A stretch of 18,764 nucleotides of DNA from Oscillospiraceae bacterium (GTDB lineage: Bacteria; Bacillota; Clostridia; Oscillospirales; Acutalibacteraceae), in assembly GCA_003520555.1 (NCBI GenBank), contig DOUO01000128.1, positions 1 through 18,764 of the forward strand. Reading direction: 5' to 3'. The first letter of the stretch is position 1, and every line of letters starts with the position of its first letter. The notes under the pieces were generated by a model that had not been told where the DNA came from, made no database searches, and saw nothing but the letters and a program-made list of their open reading frames with translations. Below are positions 1-6,700 of this stretch, piece after piece. The position numbers and the translations under genes were made by a program.

Positions 1-324
<324 letters not shown>

Positions 325-336
325 TTAAAAAAATAC

Positions 337-365
337 TTGCAAGAAACGTATAAAACTGCTATAAT
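337..365 (+). promoter_or_regulatory. Promoter of yajC (sigma-A type, extended -10)
   Basis: A -35 box TTGCAA (337-342) and a perfect -10 box TATAAT (360-365) are separated by 17 bases. TGC directly precedes the -10 and gives an extended -10. Transcription would start near 372, leaving a leader of about 24 bases before the yajC start. It lies just after the tgt stop codon, so yajC can be expressed separately from tgt. Confidence 0.75.
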
Positions 366-395
366 CTTAATAATTGTCAGAAAGGAATGAATGAT

Positions 396-803
396 ATGAA
401 TAATTTACCAATACTCGCTCAGGCTGACGGAGGCGCAGGCGGCGGATTCGGCATGTGGGGCATGATTGCGATTTACGCGCTTATCATTGTAGCCGTATAT
501 TTCTTCCTGCTCAGACCGAACTCAAAAAAGAAAAAAGAAGAAGCCGAGATGAGAAACTCACTTGAAATCGGCGACGATATCACAACTATCGGCGGAATTA
601 TGGGCAGAATCGTTGCCATCAAGGACGACGAGGACGCTATTATCATTGAAACAGGCTCAGACCGTGTTAAGATGAAGTTTAAAAAGTGGTGTATTTCTTC
701 GGTTGACACCGTTAAAGACAAAGGCGCGAACGCCGCACCCGAGAAAAAGAGCTTTTTCAGCCGTTTTAAAAAGAATGACGACGAAAACAAAACCGCTGAA
801 TAA
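396..803 (+). CDS. yajC: Preprotein translocase accessory subunit YajC
   Basis: YajC is a small single-span membrane protein that associates with the Sec translocon through SecDF. From the start chosen here the protein has 135 residues. It has a short Gly-rich N-terminus, one membrane helix at about residues 21-39, and then the family hallmark YFFLLRPNSKKKKEE. A compact soluble domain (IGDDITTIGGIMGRIVAI) and a charged, Lys-rich tail follow. I prefer ATG at 396 over the in-frame ATG at 387, because the ribosome site AAAGGA (381-386) sits right before 387 but about 9 bases before 396. secD and secF, frequent partners elsewhere, are not next to it here. The tgt-yajC order matches Bacillus and clostridia. 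A terminator-like hairpin follows the gene. Confidence 0.95.
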   Translation: MNNLPILAQADGGAGGGFGMWGMIAIYALIIVAVYFFLLRPNSKKKKEEAEMRNSLEIGDDITTIGGIMGRIVAIKDDEDAIIIETGSDRVKMKFKKWCISSVDTVKDKGANAAPEKKSFFSRFKKNDDENKTAE

Positions 804-832
804 TTAACAAATTACTTAGAATTTAATTTCAA

Positions 833-875
833 CTCCCTGAATATAATTTAGAAATTGTATTCAGGGGGATTTTTT
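833..875 (+). terminator. Terminator-like hairpin after yajC that also buries the next gene's ribosome site
   Basis: CCCTGAATATAATTT (835-849) pairs with AAATTGTATTCAGGG (852-866) with one G-U wobble. The pair can be extended outward by C833-G868 and a wobble at 834/867. The two-base centre means the innermost pairs must open to form a loop. Six T residues (870-875) follow, the layout of an intrinsic terminator. The ATG of the next gene is at 876, and its only ribosome site, AGGGGG (863-868), lies inside the right arm. The hairpin can therefore stop transcription and also block translation on any transcript that reads through. Confidence 0.7.
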
Positions 876-1274
876 ATGCAGGATAAAAGAAAGCTTGTAA
901 AAGCTGTTGCGGCAGGAACAATTTGTTCAATGCTTTGCAGTGTTATTTTGACCGCTGCTTTAGCGGCGGCAATAATGAGCGTCGGCTTGCTGCCGGACGA
1001 TATACTTATGTGGATAACCGTGGGGATTATGCTCGTAAGCGCTTTTGCCGGCGGTTTTATTGCCGCGAAAATCAACAAAGGCGCCGGAATTCCCGTTGGC
1101 GGACTCACAGGACTTGCGGTATTCTGCGCCGCCGCGCTGTCATCTTTTTCACGCGGCGAATCAAACGTTACTGTCATGATTCTTATTAAGCTTGCCGCGG
1201 CGGTTTTTGGCTCTGTCGCGGGAGGAATAACGGGAGTGCGGGAAAAACGCGGCTCTAAATACGGCAAATTTTAA
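876..1274 (+). CDS. TIGR04086/YrzE-like small integral membrane protein
   Basis: This is a 132-residue membrane protein with about four hydrophobic helices (roughly residues 8-35, 45-66, 73-92 and 100-122). Gly/Ala-rich stretches such as AFAGGFIAAKINKGAGIPVGG and GSVAGGITG are typical of the TIGR04086 family. Genes of this family lie beside tgt-yajC in clostridia, and yrzE holds the same place in Bacillus. No function is established and there are no catalytic motifs. The start at ATG 876 is favoured over an in-frame TTG at 855, because AGGGGG (863-868) sits 7 bases before 876 and the extra residues (MYSGGFF) are non-conserved in character. Family assignment rests on topology and neighbourhood as well as sequence flavour. 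Expression is probably held down by the hairpin that overlaps its ribosome site. Confidence 0.75.
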   Translation: MQDKRKLVKAVAAGTICSMLCSVILTAALAAAIMSVGLLPDDILMWITVGIMLVSAFAGGFIAAKINKGAGIPVGGLTGLAVFCAAALSSFSRGESNVTVMILIKLAAAVFGSVAGGITGVREKRGSKYGKF

Positions 1275-1277
1275 TTT

Positions 1278-1312
1278 CAGCCGACGGCTGTTATTCAAAT
1301 TATTCTTTTTTT
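1278..1312 (+). terminator. Weak hairpin after the TIGR04086-like gene
   Basis: CAGCC (1278-1282) pairs with GGCTG (1286-1290) around the loop GAC. A run of eight T residues comes only about 15 bases later (1305-1312). The stem is short and the T-tract is distant, so this is at best an inefficient terminator. Confidence 0.3.
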
Positions 1313-1408
1313 GACAGTAAACGGCGTGCCAAAACGCGCAATCTGTGTATGTAACGCTCAAGGGCAGGCAGATTATCCCAAAGGAATTAAATTTTATTGT
1401 AAAAACAG

Positions 1409-1437
1409 TGGAAAAATACAATTTATTATGCTATAAT
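1409..1437 (+). promoter_or_regulatory. Promoter of the pseudokinase gene (extended -10)
   Basis: A perfect -10 box TATAAT (1432-1437) is preceded by TGC, giving an extended -10. At 17 bases upstream is TGGAAA (1409-1414), a 4-of-6 match to TTGACA. Transcription would start near 1444, giving an AT-rich leader of about 70 bases before the AGGAG ribosome site at 1501-1505. I see no recognisable riboswitch in that leader. Confidence 0.7.
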
Positions 1438-1513
1438 AGAATGAATGAGATTTTAAAGAGATAAAAAGCGGGATTTGAAAAATAAACTTAGTTGTTTTAA
1501 AGGAGAAGTTTAA

Positions 1514-3718
1514 ATGGCAAAATTTAAATTACCCGAAGCTCTGATAGCTTGGAAGGTAGTATCGTCATTGCCCAATCGGAACGGTCACGACATGTACGAG
1601 GTTACACGCAGGGAAACCGACGGAACCGTTACCGAAGCGCAGATGGCGTACGTTGCTTTTCAGGGCGACGACTACAACAGCGACAATGTCAGGTTTATCG
1701 GCGACGAGGCAAAATTTATCCGCAACGTTATTGACTGCGGCGACGTGAGCACCTACATTGACGCGGAAGTGCTTGACAACCCGTCAAAAAACAAAATCGG
1801 GCTGTTTATTATTACAAGCCGTGACAAAACTCTTGAGGATGAACTTAAAAACCGTGAATTTTCCGAAGACGAGGTTATTGATTTCGGTCTGCAAATGAGC
1901 GACCTTTTGTCAAAACTTGAGGCAAAGGGTATTCTTCACGGCAATATCAAGCCCTCAAACATCTGCATAACCGAAAACGGAGAATACAGACTGAGAGGCT
2001 TCACTGATTTTGAAAGCACAATTGATGATTTATCATATATCGCTCCCGAAATAAAGGAAGAAGCTCAGCCCGATATTACAACCGACATCTATTCGCTCGG
2101 TCTGATTATGTACTCAATGTGCTCAAAGGGCGAAGTCCCCTTTGAGAGCGAAGGGTTAAGCCGTGATGAGGCAACGCAAAAGCGCCTTGAAAAGCAAAGC
2201 GTACCTGCTCCGCAGACCGGAAGCGAAAAACTTAAGAGCGTTATTGTAATTGCCTGCCAGCCGGAAAACGCCAACCGCTGGAAAAACGCGGGCAATCTTA
2301 AAAACGCGCTTGCTTCAATCAAAACCGAAAGCAAACCCTCAAACGAGCCGAAGCAGGAAATCATCCCCCCTGCCTCAACAGAGTTCGACGGAAATGTTTT
2401 CGAAGAATATGTTTACGACGATTTCGAGGAAGAAGAACCCGCGAAAAACACAGACAACAGCGCAGCCGCCGCAGGTGTTGCGGGCGTAGCGGGCGCCGTT
2501 GCCGCGGGAATCGCGGCAGGAGAGATTTCCCCCGAAGCTTCGTCAGAAGCAGCTGAAGCCGCCGAAGCTTCGCCGGAAGCAGGTGAAGCCGCCGAAAGCA
2601 CGCAGGAAGCGAAAGCCGACGAAGCCGTCGCGGAAAGCTCCGATGCGGCTGAAACGAAGCCTGTTGACGAACCCGAAATTGACAACAGAGTTTTTGACGA
2701 TTATCAGGTTCAGACCAAGGTATTCAGCATTAACGACGCCAAAAAAGAACCGGGCAAGGACTACGGCGATTACTTTGACGACGAGCCCGAGCCCGCACCC
2801 GAAAAACCCGAAGAAAGCAAGGACGTTGACACCGAGTTCGGCGAAAACGGATTTTATGAGGACAATTCCTTCTATGCCGAGCAAAACGAGGAAGAAAAAC
2901 GCAGCCGCAAAGGTATGATTATCGCCATTGTTTCGGCTGTTTTGGTTGTCGCGCTGCTTGCGGGTCTGGGCATTGCCGGAGCCGTAAACGGTTGGTTCGG
3001 CGGCAATAAGGAACCCAAGGAAACTCAGCCCTCAACCGAAATTTACACAGAGGACACCACTGCCGCTAAGGCAACCACTCAGCCCACTACCGTTCCGCCG
3101 ACAACTGTTGCTCCCACCACAGAAAGCATGTTTGATTACCCGATTGACGTTACCGGCGCGTATTACGATTACGCCAAGAGCGTGCTTGAGGAACAGGGCT
3201 ACAATGTTGTTGAGGGCGAATACGCCGACAGCGAATATTATGAGGAAGGCATTGTCACCTCAATGAGCGTAGACCCGGACGAGCCTCTTGAGATAGGCAG
3301 CACAATCGCGCTTAATATTTCATCGGGACTTATTGAGCCTACGGAGGAGCCCGAAGAAAACGGGGATAATAACGAGGATGAAAACGGCGGAGAGTCCGGC
3401 GAAAACCGCAGAAACCGTGAAGCGCCCCAAAGCGAGGACACCTCCTACAGCCAATATAAAAACAACACAAGCTATCTGTCTCAGTCAGAAGTAAATAATA
3501 TGAGCCGTTCTGAGCTTAACCTGGCTTTGAACGAAATATACGCACGCAGGGGAAGAATATTTAAAAGTTCTTCCCTTTCAAGCTATTTTAACTCTCAATC
3601 GTGGTATACTCCCAAGTACACGGAAGAAGAGTTTTCACGGAAAGTCACGCTGAATGACTACGAAAACAAAAACATTGATATGATTCTGGAAGCTCAGCAG
3701 AATAAAGGATACAGATAA
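1514..3718 (+). CDS. Membrane-anchored serine/threonine pseudokinase with PASTA and YARHG domains
   Basis: This 734-residue protein is laid out like a PknB/PrkC receptor kinase but lacks key catalytic residues. The kinase-like domain covers about residues 10-265. The catalytic loop reads HGNIKPSN (142-149) instead of HRDLKPxN, so Asp is replaced by Asn. DFG reads DFE (165-167), and no VAIK-type lysine is evident near AQMAYVAF. APE is kept (177-179). A disordered Ala/Glu-rich linker follows (about 310-380) with a 10-residue repeat, then an acidic stretch and one membrane helix (about 468-489). A Thr/Pro-rich stalk, one PASTA-like domain (about 540-605) and a C-terminal YARHG domain (YARRG at 676-680, then YFNSQSWY) complete it. 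The outer part would face the cell wall. The start is ATG with AGGAG 8 bases upstream. No PP2C phosphatase gene is adjacent. It probably acts as a signalling scaffold or wall sensor, not an active kinase; this is inference. Confidence 0.85.
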   Translation: MAKFKLPEALIAWKVVSSLPNRNGHDMYEVTRRETDGTVTEAQMAYVAFQGDDYNSDNVRFIGDEAKFIRNVIDCGDVSTYIDAEVLDNPSKNKIGLFIITSRDKTLEDELKNREFSEDEVIDFGLQMSDLLSKLEAKGILHGNIKPSNICITENGEYRLRGFTDFESTIDDLSYIAPEIKEEAQPDITTDIYSLGLIMYSMCSKGEVPFESEGLSRDEATQKRLEKQSVPAPQTGSEKLKSVIVIACQPENANRWKNAGNLKNALASIKTESKPSNEPKQEIIPPASTEFDGNVFEEYVYDDFEEEEPAKNTDNSAAAAGVAGVAGAVAAGIAAGEISPEASSEAAEAAEASPEAGEAAESTQEAKADEAVAESSDAAETKPVDEPEIDNRVFDDYQVQTKVFSINDAKKEPGKDYGDYFDDEPEPAPEKPEESKDVDTEFGENGFYEDNSFYAEQNEEEKRSRKGMIIAIVSAVLVVALLAGLGIAGAVNGWFGGNKEPKETQPSTEIYTEDTTAAKATTQPTTVPPTTVAPTTESMFDYPIDVTGAYYDYAKSVLEEQGYNVVEGEYADSEYYEEGIVTSMSVDPDEPLEIGSTIALNISSGLIEPTEEPEENGDNNEDENGGESGENRRNREAPQSEDTSYSQYKNNTSYLSQSEVNNMSRSELNLALNEIYARRGRIFKSSSLSSYFNSQSWYTPKYTEEEFSRKVTLNDYENKNIDMILEAQQNKGYR
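2534..2623 (+). repeat. In-frame 30-bp tandem repeat in the pseudokinase linker
   Basis: Two near-identical 30-base units (2534-2563 and 2564-2593, both starting GAAGCTTCG and ending GAAGCCGCC) are followed by a diverged third (2594-2623). They encode the 10-residue units EASSEAAEAA, EASPEAGEAA and ESTQEAKADE. The length is a multiple of three, so copy-number change would lengthen or shorten the linker without breaking the frame. Confidence 0.8.
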
Positions 3719-3735
3719 AAGGCTGGTTGTTTATA

Positions 3736-5460
3736 ATGAAAGACCTTATATTAAAGGCGCTGAAAAGCAAAATTCTGTTCGCGGCTGTAATAAACGCAGT
3801 CTTTGCCGCGGTAATTATTATTTTTACATCTTTTTCATATCTTGACAGCAAGGATTTTTACACTTCTACGCTGATTTGCAGAGACCATTTTTACTACAGC
3901 GGCACAATCAACTACATTCTTGCCGCGATTGTGGGTACCGTTCAGTATTCTATGCAGGATTTCAACTGCTTTGTACTGTTTCAAATTTTGGCTTCTTACG
4001 CGGCTTTTGTGTCCATTACCTTTGTTTTCGCGGACAAATACAATAAACGCAAGGCGTTTATTTTTACCGCTGTATTCAATATTATATACGCGCTGAACCA
4101 CTATTCGCAGGTCAGCAGCAAAAGCACCTCGGCGCTGCTGCTTTTGGGCGGCTTTATGTTGGTGCTCGGTGCAATTTACCACAAGCGCTACAGTCTTTCG
4201 TGCTGGCTGGGCGTGGTAGAAATTATTTTCGGTTCGTTCTTAAACTACCTGTATTTCTTCGTGGCGCTTGGCTTTGCCGTCGCGTTCTTCTTCGGAGATA
4301 TGATAGCTAAAAAGAAGTACCGTTTGCAGTTTCAAAAGTTCTTTTGGTATTCCCGCCCGTTCTTTTTGATGTTTCTGCTTGTTACCGCGCTTTGCATGGG
4401 ACTGGCTCAGTTCTCATATTCCGTTAACCACGCTACCTATGAAGCGGAAGAATATTACAGATATTCAACCGCCGCCGAAGCTGTTGATTCGCTTCCCTTC
4501 CCCGATTACAAGGAGCACACCGAGGAATTTAAGCAGGCCGGAATTGACACGGAATCAAAATACGAGGTCTTTAAGCAGGGTTACTACGACGCGGACAAAA
4601 AGCTTGACACCGACGCTATTGAGGCGGTAAACAAAATTCAGCTCGCGGAGGTCAGAAGCAAGCCTGCCTACGCGCTTGACTCAATGTTTATGGACTTTTA
4701 CGCCCATATTCAAAATCCGGACACAACGTTTATCGCCATGCTTGTATACATCGCGATTTCAATAATATTTATTATTTACCACAAAAACCGATTCAGTTTC
4801 TTTCCGCTGTTTTATTTCTTGGCAGGAATTATAACCTGTATTGTTCTGAGGCTGTTCCTGTTTATCAACAGCGCGGTGCTGTACGGTGTGCTGATGTTTA
4901 TGCTGGCGCTTTTGATGAATTCGTTTAACTTTGAAATTCAAAGAAGCGAAAAGCCCTCGTCAAAGCTCAGACAAAGCAACGGATACTTGATTATTTCGTC
5001 AATCGCCGTAATTTTGGTAGGCGTTATTAACGTGTTTGTGTTCTTCAACAGCCTTCCCACGGTCAACTACAACAATGTGCCCGAAAGCCTGATTTCCGAT
5101 ATAAACCGAAATCCCGACTGCTACTACGTTATTGACACGGCTACCGAAAAGGATTTTGTCCAATATACCGAAAATTACCTTCACCCTATGTGGGGCTTCA
5201 GAAACGAATACCTTGAAAATCTTGACAGCTTCGGATATTTCCACAACAGCGACATGTTGAGAAGAAGGTACTTGCCTGAGAATATTTACGAAGCGGTGAT
5301 GACCAACCGCAAGATTTACGTAATTGATAAAAACATTGTTTTCCGCAAGGAAAACTACCTCACCGAAAACTACGCCGACCCGAACAGCTATGTTTCCTAT
5401 GAACAGGCAAACGAGCTTGACGGTTACAAAATTTATGAGGTTAAGCAGTACGAAAAGTAA
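3736..5460 (+). CDS. Multi-spanning membrane protein of unknown function (GT-C-like topology)
   Basis: I do not recognise this family. The protein (about 574 residues) has a first helix at about residues 13-33 followed by a polar loop with an acidic motif (SYLDSKDFY). Some six more helices follow to about residue 225. Next come a hydrophilic region of roughly 100 residues (Glu/Asp/Lys-rich), about four further helices and a C-terminal soluble domain of about 120 residues rich in Tyr and Asn. A helix bundle with a short acidic first loop and a soluble tail resembles GT-C glycosyltransferases or wall-polymer enzymes, but no diagnostic motif was found. It starts 17 bases after the pseudokinase stop and is probably co-transcribed with it. 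The start is uncertain: ATG 3736 has AAAAGG (3717-3722) 13 bases upstream, while an in-frame TTG at 3727 has it 4 bases upstream. A strong terminator follows. Confidence 0.8.
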   Translation: MKDLILKALKSKILFAAVINAVFAAVIIIFTSFSYLDSKDFYTSTLICRDHFYYSGTINYILAAIVGTVQYSMQDFNCFVLFQILASYAAFVSITFVFADKYNKRKAFIFTAVFNIIYALNHYSQVSSKSTSALLLLGGFMLVLGAIYHKRYSLSCWLGVVEIIFGSFLNYLYFFVALGFAVAFFFGDMIAKKKYRLQFQKFFWYSRPFFLMFLLVTALCMGLAQFSYSVNHATYEAEEYYRYSTAAEAVDSLPFPDYKEHTEEFKQAGIDTESKYEVFKQGYYDADKKLDTDAIEAVNKIQLAEVRSKPAYALDSMFMDFYAHIQNPDTTFIAMLVYIAISIIFIIYHKNRFSFFPLFYFLAGIITCIVLRLFLFINSAVLYGVLMFMLALLMNSFNFEIQRSEKPSSKLRQSNGYLIISSIAVILVGVINVFVFFNSLPTVNYNNVPESLISDINRNPDCYYVIDTATEKDFVQYTENYLHPMWGFRNEYLENLDSFGYFHNSDMLRRRYLPENIYEAVMTNRKIYVIDKNIVFRKENYLTENYADPNSYVSYEQANELDGYKIYEVKQYEK

Positions 5461-5464
5461 TATA

Positions 5465-5499
5465 AAAACCGCCGTTTCCTTATCGGTTACGGCGGTTTT
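5465..5499. terminator. Bidirectional intrinsic terminator between convergent genes
   Basis: AAAACCGCCGT (5465-5475) and ACGGCGGTTTT (5489-5499) are perfectly complementary over 11 bp around a 13-base loop. The A-run on one side and T-run on the other give a U-tract in both directions. It can end both the pseudokinase/membrane-protein transcript and the convergent RluA-family transcript whose stop is at 5549. Confidence 0.9.
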
Positions 5500-5548
5500 C
5501 CGATTTTCATTAATAATCAGTTTTTCTGCTTTCTGACAGAGAATAGTA

Positions 5549-6412
5549 TCATTTTATCAGTTTTTGCATATCCTGCGGCATACGCGCGGATATGCTTATT
5601 TTTTTACCTGTCACGGGATGCGAAAAGCTCATGAGTCCACAGTGCAGGGCTTGGCGGTTGATTTTTTCACGGCTTCCGCCGTACAACTCGTCACCCAAAA
5701 GCGGATAACCGATACTGCTCATATGACAGCGAATTTGGTGCGTCCTGCCTGTTTCAAGCCACAGGCGCAAAAGCGTGCAGTCTTTTCCCGTGCTCTCAAC
5801 GCTGTAATGCGTGACGGCAGGCGTTCCTCCGCTTAAAACATGACGGACTATTTTTGATTCGGGCGTAACTCCTATCGGAGCGTTTATTGTGCCGCCGTTT
5901 TGAACAATACCGTGAACAACGGCAAAATATTCCTTATAAACGGCATTTTTAAGCTTATTGACCGTGAACCTGTCCTTTGCGATGAGCACAAGTCCCGAGG
6001 TGTCGCGGTCAAGACGGTTCAGCGCGCGGAAAACGTAGTCCTCTCCCCTTTGACGGCTGTAAAACGCGGCGATGTTCGCCAGGGTATCGGTTTGGTGCTG
6101 TTTAACGGGATGAACGGGCATGAACGGCGGCTTATTGACAACCAGTATATGGCTGTCCTCAAAGGCAACGTCAAGGCTGCCCTCAACGGGCAAAATGCTC
6201 ATTTGCTCGCTTGGCAGGGTAACTGTGATTTCCGCTTTCGCTCGCACCGGGTCAATGCTCCGCAAAATTTTTCCGTCCATCAAAATACCGTCTTTTTCTC
6301 GCTTGAGCTGTGTTATCATTCTTGTAGACAATCCGCAGCGGCTTTTCAAAAACCACTTTGCGGTCATGCCGTCACATTCGTCGGGCACGGTAAAGGTTAG
6401 CTTTTCAGGCAT
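5549..6412 (-). CDS. RluA-family rRNA/tRNA pseudouridine synthase
   Basis: This enzyme isomerises specific uridines in RNA to pseudouridine. The 287-residue protein has an S4-like RNA-binding region at about residues 12-65 and then the RluA-type catalytic domain. Visible motifs are NKPPFMPVHP (93-102), the catalytic block NRLDRDTSG (132-140) with nucleophile Asp135, ETGRTHQIRCHM and YPLLGDELYGG. The usual HRLD motif is NRLD here. The start is taken at ATG 6412 because GGAGG (complement of 6420-6424) lies 7 bases upstream; an in-frame TTG at 6433 would place that ribosome site inside the gene. It overlaps the stop of the DUF1294 gene by 8 bases, so the two are translationally coupled. The exact RNA target (RluA, RluC or RluD type) cannot be told from sequence. 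Confidence 0.92.
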   Translation of the reverse strand: MPEKLTFTVPDECDGMTAKWFLKSRCGLSTRMITQLKREKDGILMDGKILRSIDPVRAKAEITVTLPSEQMSILPVEGSLDVAFEDSHILVVNKPPFMPVHPVKQHQTDTLANIAAFYSRQRGEDYVFRALNRLDRDTSGLVLIAKDRFTVNKLKNAVYKEYFAVVHGIVQNGGTINAPIGVTPESKIVRHVLSGGTPAVTHYSVESTGKDCTLLRLWLETGRTHQIRCHMSSIGYPLLGDELYGGSREKINRQALHCGLMSFSHPVTGKKISISARMPQDMQKLIK

Positions 6413-6677
6413 GGAAAAACCTCCAAACGACAAACGCGGCTCCGAGCTGCAAAAGGATGATTACGGGAATTCCGACCATGAATTTGGGATGGCGGATTTT
6501 GTGTCTGATTAACAGCATTGTCAACAGCATTGCCGCGCTGCCGCCCAAAGCGGCAAAAATAAGCAGTGTTCTTTCCCTTATTCTGCGGCTGTGTCTTATT
6601 GCCTTTATTTTATCCGCAACGGTAATTATAATCGAGATTAAGCTTATCGCCGCAAGGTAAATTAATAAATATTTCAT
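6405..6677 (-). CDS. DUF1294 small membrane protein
   Basis: This 90-residue protein has helices at about residues 3-20, 37-58 and 68-86. The DUF1294 signature is readable: ADKIKAIRHSRRIRERTLL, then ALGGSAAMLL, then RHKIRHPKFMVGIPVI. Function is unknown in the family. The start at 6677 is supported by GGAGAA (complement of 6681-6686) a few bases upstream. Its 3' end overlaps the RluA-family gene by 8 bases. It starts only 23 bases from the divergent gene at 6701, so its promoter must lie within that neighbour's coding region. Confidence 0.88.
   Translation of the reverse strand: MKYLLIYLAAISLISIIITVADKIKAIRHSRRIRERTLLIFAALGGSAAMLLTMLLIRHKIRHPKFMVGIPVIILLQLGAAFVVWRFFHA
6627..6632 (+). promoter_or_regulatory. 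Possible -10 box for the GHL10-like gene, inside the divergent DUF1294 gene
   Basis: A perfect TATAAT hexamer lies about 70 bases before the plus-strand start at 6701, within the opposite-strand DUF1294 coding region. The matching -35 position (6604-6609, TTTATT) is poor. It is noted because the 23-base gap between the divergent genes leaves no room for a promoter. Confidence 0.35.
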
Positions 6678-6700
6678 AATTTCTCCGAAGGATGATGTAA

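Noticed and set aside
1311..1316. Perfect TTGACA hexamer after the TIGR04086-like gene
   Set aside because: No -10 box at 16-18 bases; the matching position is GC-rich (ACGCGC). The kinase promoter at 1409-1437 fits better.
1275..1513. Possible small gene or structured RNA in the 239-base gap before the pseudokinase
   Set aside because: No open frame with a ribosome site and no convincing long-range pairing; only a weak hairpin and the promoter could be supported.
5900..6400. 166-codon open frame opposite the RluA-family gene
   Set aside because: Entirely antisense to a gene with clear motifs, with no promoter or ribosome site.
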